Source: Rossellomorea aquimaris
Lineage (GTDB): Bacteria; Bacillota; Bacilli; Bacillales; Bacillaceae_B
NCBI RefSeq assembly: GCF_003315075.1
Contig: NZ_QNRJ01000017.1
Location: forward strand, 1-64,000
DNA: 64,000 bases
Reading direction: 5' to 3'
The notes beneath the pieces were generated by a model. It was not told where the DNA came from. It was given only the letters and a program-made list of their open reading frames with translations, and did not search any database. This document shows, one piece after another, positions 17,318-26,507 of the stretch. The translations under genes and the position numbers were made by a program. Within the stretch, counting starts at the first letter, position 1, and each line of letters opens with the position of its first letter.

Positions 17318-18685
17318 TTAGGTCTCCTTCCAATTCTCATCTACTACTTGAAAGGTTCTTCTGAGTCTTTTTACCATTTCCTCGAGCTCCCTTTTCGAAC
17401 TGTTCAATGGAGGAGCAACCATAATGGCGGATCCTTTCCTCCCATCTATCCCCGCCGCTGCGGGATATAATAAAATCCCACATTCTACCCCGGCTTGAAC
17501 AATATAAGAAGTAAATGGAGCTCCAAAGGAATTCAGCTCAATTCCCAGCATCAGTCCTTTTCCTCTCACATCTTGCACAAAGGAAAATTCAGTTTTTAAT
17601 TTATCCAAAAGATTTTTCAAATAGGTTCCTTTATGATCGACACCTTCAATCATCTTTTCTGAATCAATCAGTTTTAGAACAGCAAGTGCTGCTGTTGCAG
17701 ACATTGGATTTCCACTGTAGGTATGACCGCTCATAATGACTCTCGACCCATTCAATATCGGCTCCATAATGTTATCGGAAATGAGCGTTGCAGCAATAGG
17801 GGCATACCCGGCACTCAGCCCTTTCCCTATCGCTACAATATCGGCTTTTACTTGCCACTGCTCTAAAGCTAAAAAGGTTCCAGTCCGACCACAGCCTGTC
17901 ATCACTTCATCTGAAATAAACAAAATATCATGTTTCTCACAGATTGATTTTATCCGTTTATAATAACCTTTTGGAGGAGTAATCGCCCCACCTGCCGCAC
18001 CGATGATCGGTTCTGCCATAAATGCTGCAATGTTATCGGCACCTATTCTGCTGATCATCGTTTCCAATTGAGAAGCGCAGGCAAGGTCACACGATGGATG
18101 CGTTTTTCCGAAAGGACAGTGAACACAATAAGGCGGCTCAATGGTCGGCCAGTCACCTAAGAAGGAGTCGAATCGTTCTCTTCTGGATGGATGTCCTGAT
18201 GCGGATAATGCACCGAAAGTGATACCATGGTAACTCAGCCATCTGGATAAAATCTTTCTTTTCATCGGTTTCCCTTGTTCCTGCCAATGTTGGATGGCAA
18301 TTTTGATGGCCGTCTCAACCGCCTCAGAACCACTATTCACGAAGAAACTCCATGGATAGCCTGTCTTATCGTGAAGAAAGGCCGCTAAATCCTCAGCAGG
18401 CTGATTGCTGAATTGAGAGCGATACACAAATGCCACTTTATTTCCTTGATTCACAATGGATTGAAGAATTTCTTCCATACCATGTCCTACATTTGCCGTA
18501 ACTGCTCCAGAACAAGCATCTATATACTCCCGGCCATCAGTATCGTACAAATACACACCTTTTCCGTAATCAATTGTCGGATAGTGTTCACCAATCAACG
18601 GCTTTATTAAATGCGAATGAGGCATAATCCCCCTCCTGAAAGAATCAGATTCGTACTCTCTTTCGATTCGCTCATCTAGTTGCAT
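17318..18685 (-). CDS. yodT: Class III aminotransferase (YodT)
   Basis: 455-residue PLP enzyme of the omega-amino acid/beta-transaminase group. It shows VNSGSEAVETAIK, the ISDEVMTGCGRTG Asp motif and the lysine segment VAIGKGLSAGYAPI. It is the first gene of the operon. In a beta-lysine pathway it would remove the terminal or beta amino group. The N-terminal extension and start (ATG behind AGGGAAA) are reasonable. Confidence 0.92.
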   Translation of the reverse strand: MQLDERIEREYESDSFRRGIMPHSHLIKPLIGEHYPTIDYGKGVYLYDTDGREYIDACSGAVTANVGHGMEEILQSIVNQGNKVAFVYRSQFSNQPAEDLAAFLHDKTGYPWSFFVNSGSEAVETAIKIAIQHWQEQGKPMKRKILSRWLSYHGITFGALSASGHPSRRERFDSFLGDWPTIEPPYCVHCPFGKTHPSCDLACASQLETMISRIGADNIAAFMAEPIIGAAGGAITPPKGYYKRIKSICEKHDILFISDEVMTGCGRTGTFLALEQWQVKADIVAIGKGLSAGYAPIAATLISDNIMEPILNGSRVIMSGHTYSGNPMSATAALAVLKLIDSEKMIEGVDHKGTYLKNLLDKLKTEFSFVQDVRGKGLMLGIELNSFGAPFTSYIVQAGVECGILLYPAAAGIDGRKGSAIMVAPPLNSSKRELEEMVKRLRRTFQVVDENWKET

Positions 18686-18710
18686 AAAAAGATTTCCCTA
18701 CCATTATTCA

Positions 18711-18718
18711 TATGTATG
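18711..18718 (-). promoter_or_regulatory. Possible sigma-E -10 box before yodT
   Basis: On the minus strand CATACATA lies 30 bases before the yodT start and agrees at 7 of 8 places with the sigma-E -10 consensus. No convincing -35 is seen at the right distance. The B. subtilis operon is, as I recall, made in the mother cell under sigma-E, which makes the match plausible. Confidence 0.35.
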
Positions 18719-18775
18719 AAAAACAGAATCTTTCTTTTCTTTAGTCTCTTTTTATAAATTTTGTTGTTATCTTAG

Positions 18776-18862
18776 AAAGGTTGATTTCCGCTATAAGATG
18801 CTCGCTTTCCGGGAATGAGTGTAATCGGCACGCCTCAAGGGTCTCACCCACTGGTTTTGCAA
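18776..18862 (+). repeat. Degenerate left half of a family-S dispersed repeat
   Basis: Begins GGTTGATTTCCGCTATAAGATGC, continues GCTCGCTTTCCG and ends near GGGTCTCACCC. It matches the left part of the full copy at 44728-44857 with many changes. Confidence 0.65.
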
Positions 18863-18920
18863 ACCTTCTAAAAAAGTGGCTTCATCTCTTAAATGAGTGG
18901 TGGTATGAAAACAGCGACCG

Positions 18921-19050
18921 TTCCTTTTCGCTCCAGGCACTTGCTTTCCGCGGGGAGGAAGTCGAGCCTCCTCGGGCTTTGCCCTGTGGGGTCTCGACCT
19001 TTCCTCTATTTCCCGCAGGAGTCAAGTGCCTTCCGCTACAATCCACTCTG
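18921..19050 (+). repeat. Family-S dispersed repeat, full copy
   Basis: Nested palindrome. Outer arms are GGCACTTG/CAAGTGCC, then conserved CTTTCCGCGGGG, inner arms GAGGAA/TTTCCTC and GTCGAG/CTCGAC, and a conserved TCCCGCAGGAGT on the way out. The copy at 44728 keeps the unpaired parts but has different, still paired, arms. Confidence 0.85.
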
Positions 19051-19138
19051 TGCTTCTATATTTTAACTACCTGATTACGGATAGATAAGTACAAAATGCT
19101 CATTATGATAGCTAAAAAATCAGTTACTATGCAAAGCC

Positions 19139-19203
19139 AGTGGACCTCATCTGTCCAGCTATTGCCTCAGGAGACGAGTATCATTCAGTGAAAATAAACT
19201 TTC
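19139..19203 (+). repeat. Degenerate right half of a family-S repeat
   Basis: CTGTCCAGCTATTGCCTCAG and AATAAACTTTC correspond to the right half of the copy at 44728-44857. Confidence 0.55.
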
Positions 19204-19257
19204 TTTGGATGCTTTATATACAAATGAAAACAACAAGCTTTTGGCAAATAATTTTTT

Positions 19258-19398
19258 TAAAGCTGAGGAGGCTCGGCCGAACGCAAGCTGCAAGCGGAGC
19301 AGTTCCCCTCACCACCCAGCATAAACCTGGTTGACAGAGCCTTGGCAGATTCTATGCTAGAAAACAACAATCTTTGCGAAAAGAACCTTTCATTAAGA
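19258..19398 (-). repeat. Partial inverted family-S repeat with conserved tail
   Basis: GCTGAGGAGGCTCGGCCGAA to the end of the block, then the tail with GGTTGACAGAGCC and GCAGATTCTAT, is nearly identical to 45039-45175. The left half of the palindrome is missing here. Confidence 0.8.
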
Positions 19399-19449
19399 GT
19401 ATATTGAGTGAAATGTACTAAGATTCTTAAAAATTCGACAAAAAGTTTG

Positions 19450-19478
19450 CAAAGTGACTAGATAAATTAGGTCGATAT
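19450..19478 (+). promoter_or_regulatory. Possible sigma-D promoter of the chemoreceptor
   Basis: GTCGATAT at 19471-19478 resembles the sigma-D -10 (GCCGATAT). CAAA at 19450-19453 could be the -35, with a spacer slightly longer than usual. Chemoreceptors of Bacillus are normally sigma-D genes. Confidence 0.4.
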
Positions 19479-19540
19479 GTATAAAATAATGGTAAGTTCA
19501 TCCTATGATGCTACTTTTTGCTTATCTTCAGGAGGGGGAA

Positions 19541-21337
19541 ATGGTGAAAAAGACAAGAGAAAAACATCTAAAAAAAGCACCAAAAACGAAGAAAAATAAG
19601 AAAGAAAAACAGAAAAAAACCTTGGGAGCCTTCTCATATTTCCGGACAATCCGGGGAAAAGTGGTTCTGTCTTTCGGTCTATTGACCATTGTCCTTTTAG
19701 TCCTTGCCTCTACTTCTTACTTCAATATGCTGAAGCTGGGAAAAGAAATCAACACGTTGATTACATACGATATGCAGGTTGATACGAAGGTGAAGGATTT
19801 ATCAAAGGTATTAAATGAGATTGAAATAGGAGAACAAGGCTTTGTCATTACAGGGGCAACGGGATTTCTGGCACCCTATCAAAATGGTAAAGGTCAGGTA
19901 GAAAGTCACATCGAAGACTTGAATACTTTATTACAGGACGATCAGGAGCAGCTTGATAAATTAGATAAGATCGAAGCTCAATATGGATTCTGGATTCAAT
20001 TCGTTGATCGGGTAATCGAGACAAGGAAAGATAAAGGTCTTGAGCAAGCAGCAACCCTCGTTGAATCTGGTACGGGGAAGAAGTATCTGGACGGAATCCG
20101 CTCATATGTAGATATGATTGTGGTCGACCAACAAAAGGATCTGAATAATCGGATTGATTCTCTAAATCAACAGGTTTTCCTGTCCAAAGTCGTTACCATT
20201 GGCTTATCAGCATTTGCGGTTTTATTGGCTATCTTCTTCGGAATCATTTTATCTCATACAATTAAGACGAACACAAGGAAAATCAGTCGCTCTATTTTAG
20301 AAATAGCCAACGCAGGCGGAGATTTAACAAAACGAATTCATGTGAAATCCAAGGATGAGCTAGCTGACCTGGCATCTGATACAAATCAGCTTATTGCCGG
20401 AATTGCCCTCCTGGTAAAGCAGGTTTCGGAAATGGCAGAAAACGTTTCAGCCAGCAGTCAGGAGCTTCTTGCTTCAGCCGAAGAAACGTCAAGGACGATT
20501 ACTTCCATTGCAGAAACATCTACTGAAATTGCAGCTGGAAGCGATCAAACAACAAGTCGGATGTCTACCTCATTAGAAAAAATGAATAGCTTGGAAGAAG
20601 CCGCCCGTTTCTTATTCAATCAAGCTGAACAAGTTAAAGAAACCGCTCGTGATATGAGAGTAGTCGCTGAACGAGGCGGCAAAACCGTTCAAGCCTCTTC
20701 TTCTAAAATGTTGAACATTGAAGAAACCATGTCCAATACAAGTGAAACCGTCGAAGCGTTAGGACAGCGTTCATCACAAATTACGACGATTATCGGTACC
20801 ATTACTGACATTGCAGAACAAACCAACCTACTTGCTTTGAATGCTGCCATTGAAGCGGCACGTGCCGGGGAGCATGGAAGAGGATTTGCCGTTGTGGCAG
20901 ATGAAGTCAGGAAGCTGGCGGAACAATCCCGACAAGCGGCAAAAGGTGTAACCGAAATCGTACACAGTATTCAAGAAGAAGTGAATGTCATTATTAAGCA
21001 AAACTCGGATGGAGTAAAAGAGGTTATCGCAGGGGTCGAAATCACCAATGAAACAAACGCCACCCTTGAAGATATTCTAAGCCAAACCACCAAAACAACG
21101 GTGGTAGTGGATGAAATGGTTGGACATATTCAGGAAACCCTTAGTCTCAGTCAAGATGTAGCCGCTTCATTTGCCCTGGTCAATGAAATTGCTGAATCTA
21201 CTGCTTCTAACACAGAAACCACTGCTGCTGCATCCGAGGAAGGATCTGCTGCGATGGAACAAGTAACAGCAAGCGCTTCAGAGCTTTCACAACAAGCGGA
21301 AAAATTGAAAGAACTTATTTCAAGTTTTAAAATTTAA
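19541..21337 (+). CDS. Methyl-accepting chemotaxis protein with CHASE3 sensor domain
   Basis: 598 residues from the ATG at 19541, five bases behind AGGAGGGGG; an in-frame ATG at 19505 has no such site. A very lysine-rich cytoplasmic tail (1-30) is followed by helix 1 (about 41-61), an extracellular CHASE3 domain (about 62-215; [17 protein letters not shown] is typical), helix 2 (about 219-246), HAMP and the signalling domain. The hairpin tip [20 protein letters not shown] is the most conserved MCP stretch and binds CheA/CheW. The ligand is unknown. It stands alone with its own terminator. Confidence 0.95.
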   Translation: MVKKTREKHLKKAPKTKKNKKEKQKKTLGAFSYFRTIRGKVVLSFGLLTIVLLVLASTSYFNMLKLGKEINTLITYDMQVDTKVKDLSKVLNEIEIGEQGFVITGATGFLAPYQNGKGQVESHIEDLNTLLQDDQEQLDKLDKIEAQYGFWIQFVDRVIETRKDKGLEQAATLVESGTGKKYLDGIRSYVDMIVVDQQKDLNNRIDSLNQQVFLSKVVTIGLSAFAVLLAIFFGIILSHTIKTNTRKISRSILEIANAGGDLTKRIHVKSKDELADLASDTNQLIAGIALLVKQVSEMAENVSASSQELLASAEETSRTITSIAETSTEIAAGSDQTTSRMSTSLEKMNSLEEAARFLFNQAEQVKETARDMRVVAERGGKTVQASSSKMLNIEETMSNTSETVEALGQRSSQITTIIGTITDIAEQTNLLALNAAIEAARAGEHGRGFAVVADEVRKLAEQSRQAAKGVTEIVHSIQEEVNVIIKQNSDGVKEVIAGVEITNETNATLEDILSQTTKTTVVVDEMVGHIQETLSLSQDVAASFALVNEIAESTASNTETTAAASEEGSAAMEQVTASASELSQQAEKLKELISSFKI

Positions 21338-21342
21338 GACTG

Positions 21343-21372
21343 AAAAAGAGCCGTCGAGTGACGGCTCTTTTT
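21343..21372 (+). terminator. Terminator of the chemoreceptor gene
   Basis: AGAGCCGT pairs with ACGGCTCT, preceded by an A-run and followed by TTTTTC. Confidence 0.85.
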
Positions 21373-21401
21373 CATTTCTCATTTAACAACTAAATCTGGA
21401 A

Positions 21402-21542
21402 TCACTTCCCGCAGTAGCAAACGGCTCCAATAATAATTAACAGGATGAATAACACAACAATCAACGCAAAATTATTGACACCGGCAACTGGATAAGCATA
21501 TCCACCTTGATAACATGGATCACAACCATAACCATAGTTCAT
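21402..21542 (-). CDS. YjcZ family small membrane protein (spore-associated)
   Basis: 46 residues. A Tyr/Gly/Cys-rich head ([15 protein letters not shown]) leads into one membrane helix with the family signature [32 protein letters not shown] is a good ribosome binding site. YjcZ-type proteins are tiny, often sporulation-linked membrane proteins. The extra Cys residues (CDPC, CYC) are unusual and may bind metal or form disulfides. Confidence 0.85.
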   Translation of the reverse strand: MNYGYGCDPCYQGGYAYPVAGVNNFALIVVLFILLIIIGAVCYCGK

Positions 21543-21706
21543 ACCTATCACTCCTCAAAAAATATTTATTTACATTACACTGTATGTCATTCACCTATAA
21601 ATGGTTTGTGTATTTGCCTAATTTATTTAGGGCTACTCCTTTTCTGTACCGTAGGCTTTCTATATAATAGGAATAGGTTACAAGAGTATACAGTAGAAAT
21701 GACAGG

Positions 21707-21919
21707 ATGAAATGCCTGGGCTTTATTACGACAGAAAACCTTACAGATTTGCATAATGACCTGCAAGATCACGTAGCAGTATACGTACCTCAAACGTTCC
21801 AAGTAGCAGGATTCACCTTTTTGATTCCCAAAAGCGATATTGAAATACTGGATATTAAATCTGAAGAAGCGATGAAATTTATATTGTCTGGCGGGATGAC
21901 GACGAAGAAGGAGAAATAG
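21707..21919 (+). pseudogene. Remnant of a DUF502 family membrane protein (C-terminal part)
   Basis: The 70-residue frame matches only the last part of DUF502 proteins: VAVYVPQTF, then FTFLIPKSDIEILDI, then EEAMKFILSGGMTT. Complete members are about 200 residues with two membrane helices. The hydrophobic piece just upstream (near 21610-21690) is in another frame, so the N-terminal half seems lost or frameshifted. It could still be expressed as a short protein, but no clear ribosome binding site is seen. Confidence 0.6.
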
Positions 21920-21978
21920 TTGATAGGCTGATTACAGGAACATTGCGGTGATTTGCTCCGATCCCGATGTATACACTA

Positions 21979-22006
21979 AAAAAAGAGACCGGCAATCAAG
22001 CCGGTC
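21979..22006 (-). terminator. Terminator of the PTS EIIA gene
   Basis: GACCGGC/GCCGGTC hairpin; the minus-strand copy is followed by TCTTTTTTT. Confidence 0.85.
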
Positions 22007-22019
22007 CCTCCCTACTATA

Positions 22020-22520
22020 TTATTTAGATGAAATTTCCAATACCTCATCTTGTCCTGCTGTCACAGACGTCAACTCTTTTTTCACTAGTTCAGCCATGTC
22101 ATCACCGTTCGTTAAGATGATTGGTGTGATGGTACTTTTTGCTTTTTCTTTCACAAGGTCTAAGTCATACGTAATTAATGGATCACCGATATTCACTTTG
22201 GATCCTTCTGAAACATGTGCTTCAAAGCCTTCACCGTTCATTGATACTGTTTCAAGACCAATGTGGATAAGAATTTCAGCACCGTTTTTCGCTTTGATCC
22301 CAACTGCGTGCTTTGTTGGGAAAAGCTGCATGATTTCGCCGTCTACAGGTGAAACGACTTTACCTACTGTAGGATCAATCGCAATCCCGTCTCCCATCAT
22401 CTTTTGAGAAAATACTGGATCCGGAACCTCTTCAAGTGATTTTAATGTACCCGTTAAAGGCGCAACTGCATGAACGGTTTTAGGTGCCTCTTCTTTTTTA
22501 CCGAAAAGTTTCTTTAACAT
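22020..22520 (-). CDS. ypqE: PTS glucose-type EIIA protein (YpqE-like)
   Basis: 166 residues, a free-standing EIIA of the glucose family. It accepts phosphate from HPr on a His and passes it to an EIIB domain of a sugar permease. The conserved run ILIHIGLETVSMNGEGF carries the phosphorylated His, and SPVDGEIMQLF the second active-site region. The ATG at 22520 is preferred because GGAAGG sits at proper distance; one at 22526 is too close. No permease gene is adjacent, so it probably serves transporters encoded elsewhere. Confidence 0.92.
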   Translation of the reverse strand: MLKKLFGKKEEAPKTVHAVAPLTGTLKSLEEVPDPVFSQKMMGDGIAIDPTVGKVVSPVDGEIMQLFPTKHAVGIKAKNGAEILIHIGLETVSMNGEGFEAHVSEGSKVNIGDPLITYDLDLVKEKAKSTITPIILTNGDDMAELVKKELTSVTAGQDEVLEISSK

Positions 22521-22628
22521 GATCATTCACCTTCCTATATATATTTTATATACACATATGTAGCGCAATGTAAACATCAGAAATCTATTCTAGCACATAT
22601 GTGAAGAGTTTCACAACACTTCATTATA

Positions 22629-23051
22629 TTAAAATAACTTTGTATATTTCCCATATCCTTCTTCGTCAAGCTTCTCTGCCGGGATAAATCGCAGAGCGGC
22701 TGAATTAATACAGTATCGAAGCTTCGTTGGTCCCGGACCATCATTAAATACGTGACCCAGGTGAGAATCTGCTTTTTTACTCCTTACTTCCGTTCTGACC
22801 ATAAAATGACTGCGGTCTTCCTTTTCAGTGACTTCCTCTTCGTCGATCGGTTTTGTAAAACTTGGCCAACCACAGCCGGCATCATATTTATCTTTAGAGC
22901 TAAAGAGAGGTTTACCTGATACGATATCTACATAGATTCCCTCTTCAAACGTATTCCAATACTCATTCCTGAAAGGAGGTTCAGTGCCATTCTTTTGTGT
23001 GACATCATATTGTTCAGGAGTTAACGTTTTCTTTAAATCTTCTTTACTCAT
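22629..23051 (-). CDS. msrB: Peptide methionine-R-sulfoxide reductase MsrB
   Basis: 140 residues. Repairs the R form of oxidised methionine. CGWPSF and the catalytic [11 protein letters not shown] (Cys) are visible, as are the substrate motifs [14 protein letters not shown]. The ATG at 23051 overlaps the msrA stop (ATGA) and has GGGGGGAAGAG before it, so this start is chosen over an earlier in-frame codon. Coupled with msrA to repair both stereoisomers. Confidence 0.95.
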   Translation of the reverse strand: MSKEDLKKTLTPEQYDVTQKNGTEPPFRNEYWNTFEEGIYVDIVSGKPLFSSKDKYDAGCGWPSFTKPIDEEEVTEKEDRSHFMVRTEVRSKKADSHLGHVFNDGPGPTKLRYCINSAALRFIPAEKLDEEGYGKYTKLF

Positions 23052-23590
23052 TTCTCTTCCCCCCAATGATTTTCAATGAATGCCATTCTCCCAGACCCTT
23101 GGCTGTATCGATTATAATGACCAGGGTTCTTTTTGTAATAACCCTGATGATACTCCTCTGCAGGATAAAATTCCTTCGCAGGCAGAATTTGAGTGGCAAT
23201 CGGCTTTTGAAACTTGCCTGACTGCCCAAGTTTCTTTTTAGATTGTTCGGCAAGCACCTTTTGCTCTTCATTATGGTAGAAAATAACCGTTTTATACGAA
23301 TGTCCACGGTCAAAGAATTGCCCTCCTGGATCGGTTGGGTCAATTTGCTGCCAGTATACTTCCAGTAATTTCTCGTAAGGAAACACTGATGGATCGTATT
23401 CAATTTGAACGGCCTCATAATGACCAGTCGTTTCTGAGCATACTTCTTTATAGGTTGGATTCGGAACGGTTCCTCCCGTGTAACCTGAAATCACACTGCC
23501 AATCCCCGGCTGTTCATCAAACGGTTTCACCATGCACCAAAAGCATCCTCCGGCAAATGTAGCTTTTTCATACTGCGAAGCTTCCGACAT
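23048..23590 (-). CDS. msrA: Peptide methionine-S-sulfoxide reductase MsrA
   Basis: 180 residues from the ATG at 23590, nine bases behind AAAGG. The much earlier in-frame start would run through the terminator of the upstream gene. The catalytic motif is [21 protein letters not shown] and [11 protein letters not shown] are typical. Reduces the S form of methionine sulfoxide using thioredoxin. First gene of the msrA-msrB pair. Confidence 0.95.
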   Translation of the reverse strand: MSEASQYEKATFAGGCFWCMVKPFDEQPGIGSVISGYTGGTVPNPTYKEVCSETTGHYEAVQIEYDPSVFPYEKLLEVYWQQIDPTDPGGQFFDRGHSYKTVIFYHNEEQKVLAEQSKKKLGQSGKFQKPIATQILPAKEFYPAEEYHQGYYKKNPGHYNRYSQGSGRMAFIENHWGEEK

Positions 23591-23707
23591 GCTCATCATC
23601 CTTTCCATTTCATTCTCTCTCACTATTCCCTTTGTAAGAGATTTTAACGCATTCACGTTAAAAGGGAAAATATTAAGCTTGTCGAATTGGCTTACAGATA
23701 GCAATAT

Positions 23708-23736
23708 AAAAATAGACCCTGGAGTCATCCAGGGTC
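23708..23736 (-). terminator. Terminator of the RsgA-like gene
   Basis: GACCCTGGA/TCCAGGGTC hairpin followed on the minus strand by TATTTTTATA. Confidence 0.85.
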
Positions 23737-23746
23737 CATCTTACAT

Positions 23747-24775
23747 CTAATATTTAAGCTTTCTCTGCTTACCGATACTCTTCCATTTTTTTCGTTCTAA
23801 CGACTCCAGTCGCTTATTCCCTTTTCTCTCCATGTAGGCAATTTCTCTTTGCAATTTCTGATAATGCCCGAATCGTTCCTCTGACAGATTTCCCTCTTGT
23901 ATCGCTGCTCTAACCATACAGCCAGGTTCATCCTCATGACGGCAATCGGCGAATCTGCATTGAAGTGCCAGCTCTTCAATTTCGTTATACTGTGTGGATA
24001 GTCCTTCTTGTCCCTGCCATAGTTGAATCTCCCTCATACCGGGCGTATCAATGATGGATGCACCACTATCCAATAAGAATAACTCTCTGTGTGTTGTGGT
24101 ATGGCGTCCTTTATCATCAGATGCCCTAATTTCTTTAGTCTTCTGAACGTCATTTCCTACAAGAAGATTGACTAGGGTCGATTTTCCAACACCGGAAGAA
24201 CCGACAAGAGCAACCGTTTTGCCCTTATTCAGATAGGGATGCAGTTCCTCGATTCCCTCATGATTTACAGCGCTTATGGCTAACACTTTAACCCCGAGCA
24301 ATGCGTTTTCAACTTCTCTCTTTTTCTCCTCAATGTCCTCACATGTATCGGATTTTGTAAGAATGATAACGGGATTTGCCCCACTTTCCCAACAGAGAAG
24401 TACATACCGCTCCATCCGTTTACTGTTTAAGTCATCATTTAAAGAAGATAGAATAAATACGGTGTCTATATTCGTAGCAATGATTTGCTCTTCTGCTTCT
24501 TCCCCTGCTTTCTTTCTTGAAAACTTACTCGTTCGTGACAAAACCTTTTCTATGATTGCGCCTTCTTCGCTTAGGAGAACCCAATCCCCTACTGCAGGAA
24601 GATCTTCACGCTTTACCGTTTGGAACCTGAGTTTCCCGGAGATTTTACTTAATCGATCTCCTGTTTCAGTCATGACCATGAAGGCTCCCTTCTGCTCGGT
24701 CACAACTCTACCTAACGTGTATCCTTCTTCTTCAAGGTGTCCCATTAGTTCAAATACGTATTTTCTGTTATTCAA
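23747..24775 (-). CDS. rsgA: RsgA-like ribosome-associated GTPase
   Basis: 342 residues from the TTG at 24775, six bases behind GGGAGGA. Circularly permuted GTPase: an OB-like N-terminal domain (DLPAVGDWVLL), the G4 element TKSD, the P-loop GSSGVGKST, G3 DTPGMRE, and a C-terminal zinc finger (CRFADCRHEDEPGC). RsgA proteins check late 30S ribosome assembly. It is longer than typical RsgA (about 300) and is not beside the usual prpC-prkC genes, so it is probably a second copy. The leader upstream has an attenuator-like layout. Confidence 0.85.
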   Translation of the reverse strand: MNNRKYVFELMGHLEEEGYTLGRVVTEQKGAFMVMTETGDRLSKISGKLRFQTVKREDLPAVGDWVLLSEEGAIIEKVLSRTSKFSRKKAGEEAEEQIIATNIDTVFILSSLNDDLNSKRMERYVLLCWESGANPVIILTKSDTCEDIEEKKREVENALLGVKVLAISAVNHEGIEELHPYLNKGKTVALVGSSGVGKSTLVNLLVGNDVQKTKEIRASDDKGRHTTTHRELFLLDSGASIIDTPGMREIQLWQGQEGLSTQYNEIEELALQCRFADCRHEDEPGCMVRAAIQEGNLSEERFGHYQKLQREIAYMERKGNKRLESLERKKWKSIGKQRKLKY

Positions 24776-24787
24776 TTCAGTTCCTCC

Positions 24788-24832
24788 CAAAAATTAAAAA
24801 ATCCGTTGCGTGATTCGACACGTCAACGGATT
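24788..24832 (-). promoter_or_regulatory. Leader terminator (attenuator) before the RsgA-like gene
   Basis: On the minus strand AATCCGTTG(A)CGTG pairs with CACGCAACGGATT around TCGAAT, then TTTTTAATTTTT, then directly the GGGAGGA site of the gene. A terminator here makes sense only as a switch. The leader strand at 24879-24888 (GCACGTCAAC) can pair with GTTGACGTGT at 24818-24827, which breaks the terminator stem. Confidence 0.75.
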
Positions 24833-24855
24833 TTCAAGTTTGAAAGAATAAAAAA

Positions 24856-24945
24856 TCAGATTATCCCGTTAAAAGTGAGTTGACGTGCAGAACCATTATG
24901 AAGCATATTTAGTTTACTTGTATAACAAATCAAAAATACGCTCAT
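24856..24945 (-). CDS. Predicted leader peptide (29 residues) of the attenuator
   Basis: ATG behind GGGTGATGAC; the peptide begins MSVFLICYTSKLNM and ends 24 bases before the terminator stem. Codons 20-23 (A-R-Q-L) contain the antiterminator strand, so ribosome position along this frame would decide which hairpin forms. No protein family is recognised; its role would be in being translated. Confidence 0.55.
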   Translation of the reverse strand: MSVFLICYTSKLNMLHNGSARQLTFNGII

Positions 24946-24978
24946 ATGTCATCACCCACTTTCTCAATTAGTAATTTT

Positions 24979-25007
24979 ATTATCCATTATTTTCTTCTAT
25001 AACGCAA
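24979..25007 (-). promoter_or_regulatory. Sigma-A promoter of leader and RsgA-like gene
   Basis: TTGCGT (25002-25007) and GATAAT (24979-24984) on the minus strand with exactly 17 bases between. Transcription would start near 24972, giving a leader of about 200 bases. Confidence 0.7.
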
Positions 25008-25102
25008 GAAATATTTCTGATTTATTCAAAAAATAGGTTCTTTCACCATTTTTTCTCCTCCGCATAATCTATTGTGTTAATAAACAAAAGGGAGAGATAC
25101 GG

Positions 25103-25843
25103 ATGAGCCAACACGATTATTTGAATAAAGCAGCGATGTATGACCTATTATCCGGTTATTATAAATACACAGATCCATCCATGCATATTCATTACTATCA
25201 AAAACATTTAAAATACATGAGGCTGGCTTTACAAGCACAGCGCGCTGATATGACTACATCCACCCAGCCTTCTTATGTTCGCGTTTTACATGCTGTACCC
25301 GATGCACCGAATGTGGATGTTTATGTAAATGGAAACCGTGTTCTAAGGGATGTGGCCTTTAAGGATGTAAGTGATTATTTAACTTTACCGGCTGGGAAAT
25401 ATCATATTGACGTTTATCCTGCTGGTACAAGTGTGACGACTGTTATAAGCAAAAAGGTAAAAATTGACCCAGGCAAAATTTATACTCTCGCCGCTGTAGG
25501 TACTCTTAATAAACTACAACTCCTTCCGTTCATTGATGATCCGACGGTTCCCAGTGGAGAAACAAAGGTTAAGTTCATTCATCTTTCCCCTGACGCCCCT
25601 GCAGTGGATATCGCAGTAAAAGGTGGAGACGTCATATTTCCGAATGTATCCTTCAAGCAAGCTACCGACTATCTTGGATTAACTCCAATGACAGTCAACC
25701 TGGAGGCAAGAGTGGCAGGAAGTAAAAATACGGTCCTGAGTGTTCCGAATGTTAAATTCAGCCCCAATCAAGCTTACACCATCGTAGCTGTCGGGTTAGC
25801 CAACGGAACCCCTGAATTAGAAGCCATTCTATTAAAAGGGTAA
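25103..25843 (+). CDS. DUF4397 domain protein with two repeats
   Basis: 246 residues. A short N-terminal part (1-60) is followed by two similar beta-rich units starting VRVLHAVPDAPNVDVYVNG and VKFIHLSPDAPAVDIAVKG, each about 90 residues, the DUF4397 pattern. No signal peptide is obvious, although many relatives are surface proteins. GGGAG ribosome site, own terminator. The function of the family is not established; a structural or spore/cell surface role is a guess. Confidence 0.85.
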   Translation: MSQHDYLNKAAMYDLLSGYYKYTDPSMHIHYYQKHLKYMRLALQAQRADMTTSTQPSYVRVLHAVPDAPNVDVYVNGNRVLRDVAFKDVSDYLTLPAGKYHIDVYPAGTSVTTVISKKVKIDPGKIYTLAAVGTLNKLQLLPFIDDPTVPSGETKVKFIHLSPDAPAVDIAVKGGDVIFPNVSFKQATDYLGLTPMTVNLEARVAGSKNTVLSVPNVKFSPNQAYTIVAVGLANGTPELEAILLKG

Positions 25844-25884
25844 ACTCGAATGTGTCCTAAGATTGTGTCTACTTATGCAATACG

Positions 25885-25918
25885 AAAAAGGTGGCTTCCA
25901 TCAGGAGGCCACCTTTTT
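25885..25918. terminator. Two-way terminator
   Basis: AAAAAGGTGGC...GCCACCTTTTT hairpin between convergent genes; serves both strands. Confidence 0.9.
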
Positions 25919-25919
25919 C

Positions 25920-26507
25920 CTATTGAGCACGATCTACTGGTACTAATAACCGGAAAGAAATATTATCTTCCTTTAAGTCAAATTCCTTCGCTCTTACTTT
26001 AATATCACTCTTCAATTTCATGTCCTGTAATGAAACGTAGATTAATTCATCGGTAGGTTGTATCTTCACCCATTCCGGAAAGTTATATGAATCTCTCATT
26101 ACCTTCAATACGTATGAAACGGGCAGATTCAATTGTCCTACGGATATGGATTTCTGTTTCAGGAGTATGTCTCCATTTTCCAGAGCTTTAGGTTCAAAAT
26201 CCAACTTAAAGTCTAAGTTTGATGTGAATACCGGAACAGAACCCATTAATTCCACGTCGTCTTTTAACTGAACCTCATAATCTACAGGTCCCTTCATTCC
26301 TTCTTCTTCAATATAATGTTCAATAATCAGATTTAAATCTTTTTTGTTTGTTTCTACGTTAAATCCTACTTCTTGATTGGTGTTTTTGCTGTTTTCAGGC
26401 AGTGCATCATCCTTAATCGGCATAAAAATCATTGAAACAATGATGGCTAATCCTATGAATACCACTCCTAAAAGAACAAAAAAACCGACCTTCCATTTGT
26501 TCTTCAT
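25920..26507 (-). CDS. ypmS: YpmS family membrane-anchored protein
   Basis: 195 residues with one N-terminal helix (about 7-30) and an outside domain typical of YpmS/DUF2140 (GPVDYEVQLKDD, LPVSYVLKVMRDSYNFPEWV). The start overlaps the ypmR stop by 4 bases. The pair is kept together in Bacillus and was proposed to act at the cell envelope; the biochemical function is unknown. Confidence 0.88.
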   Translation of the reverse strand: MKNKWKVGFFVLLGVVFIGLAIIVSMIFMPIKDDALPENSKNTNQEVGFNVETNKKDLNLIIEHYIEEEGMKGPVDYEVQLKDDVELMGSVPVFTSNLDFKLDFEPKALENGDILLKQKSISVGQLNLPVSYVLKVMRDSYNFPEWVKIQPTDELIYVSLQDMKLKSDIKVRAKEFDLKEDNISFRLLVPVDRAQ

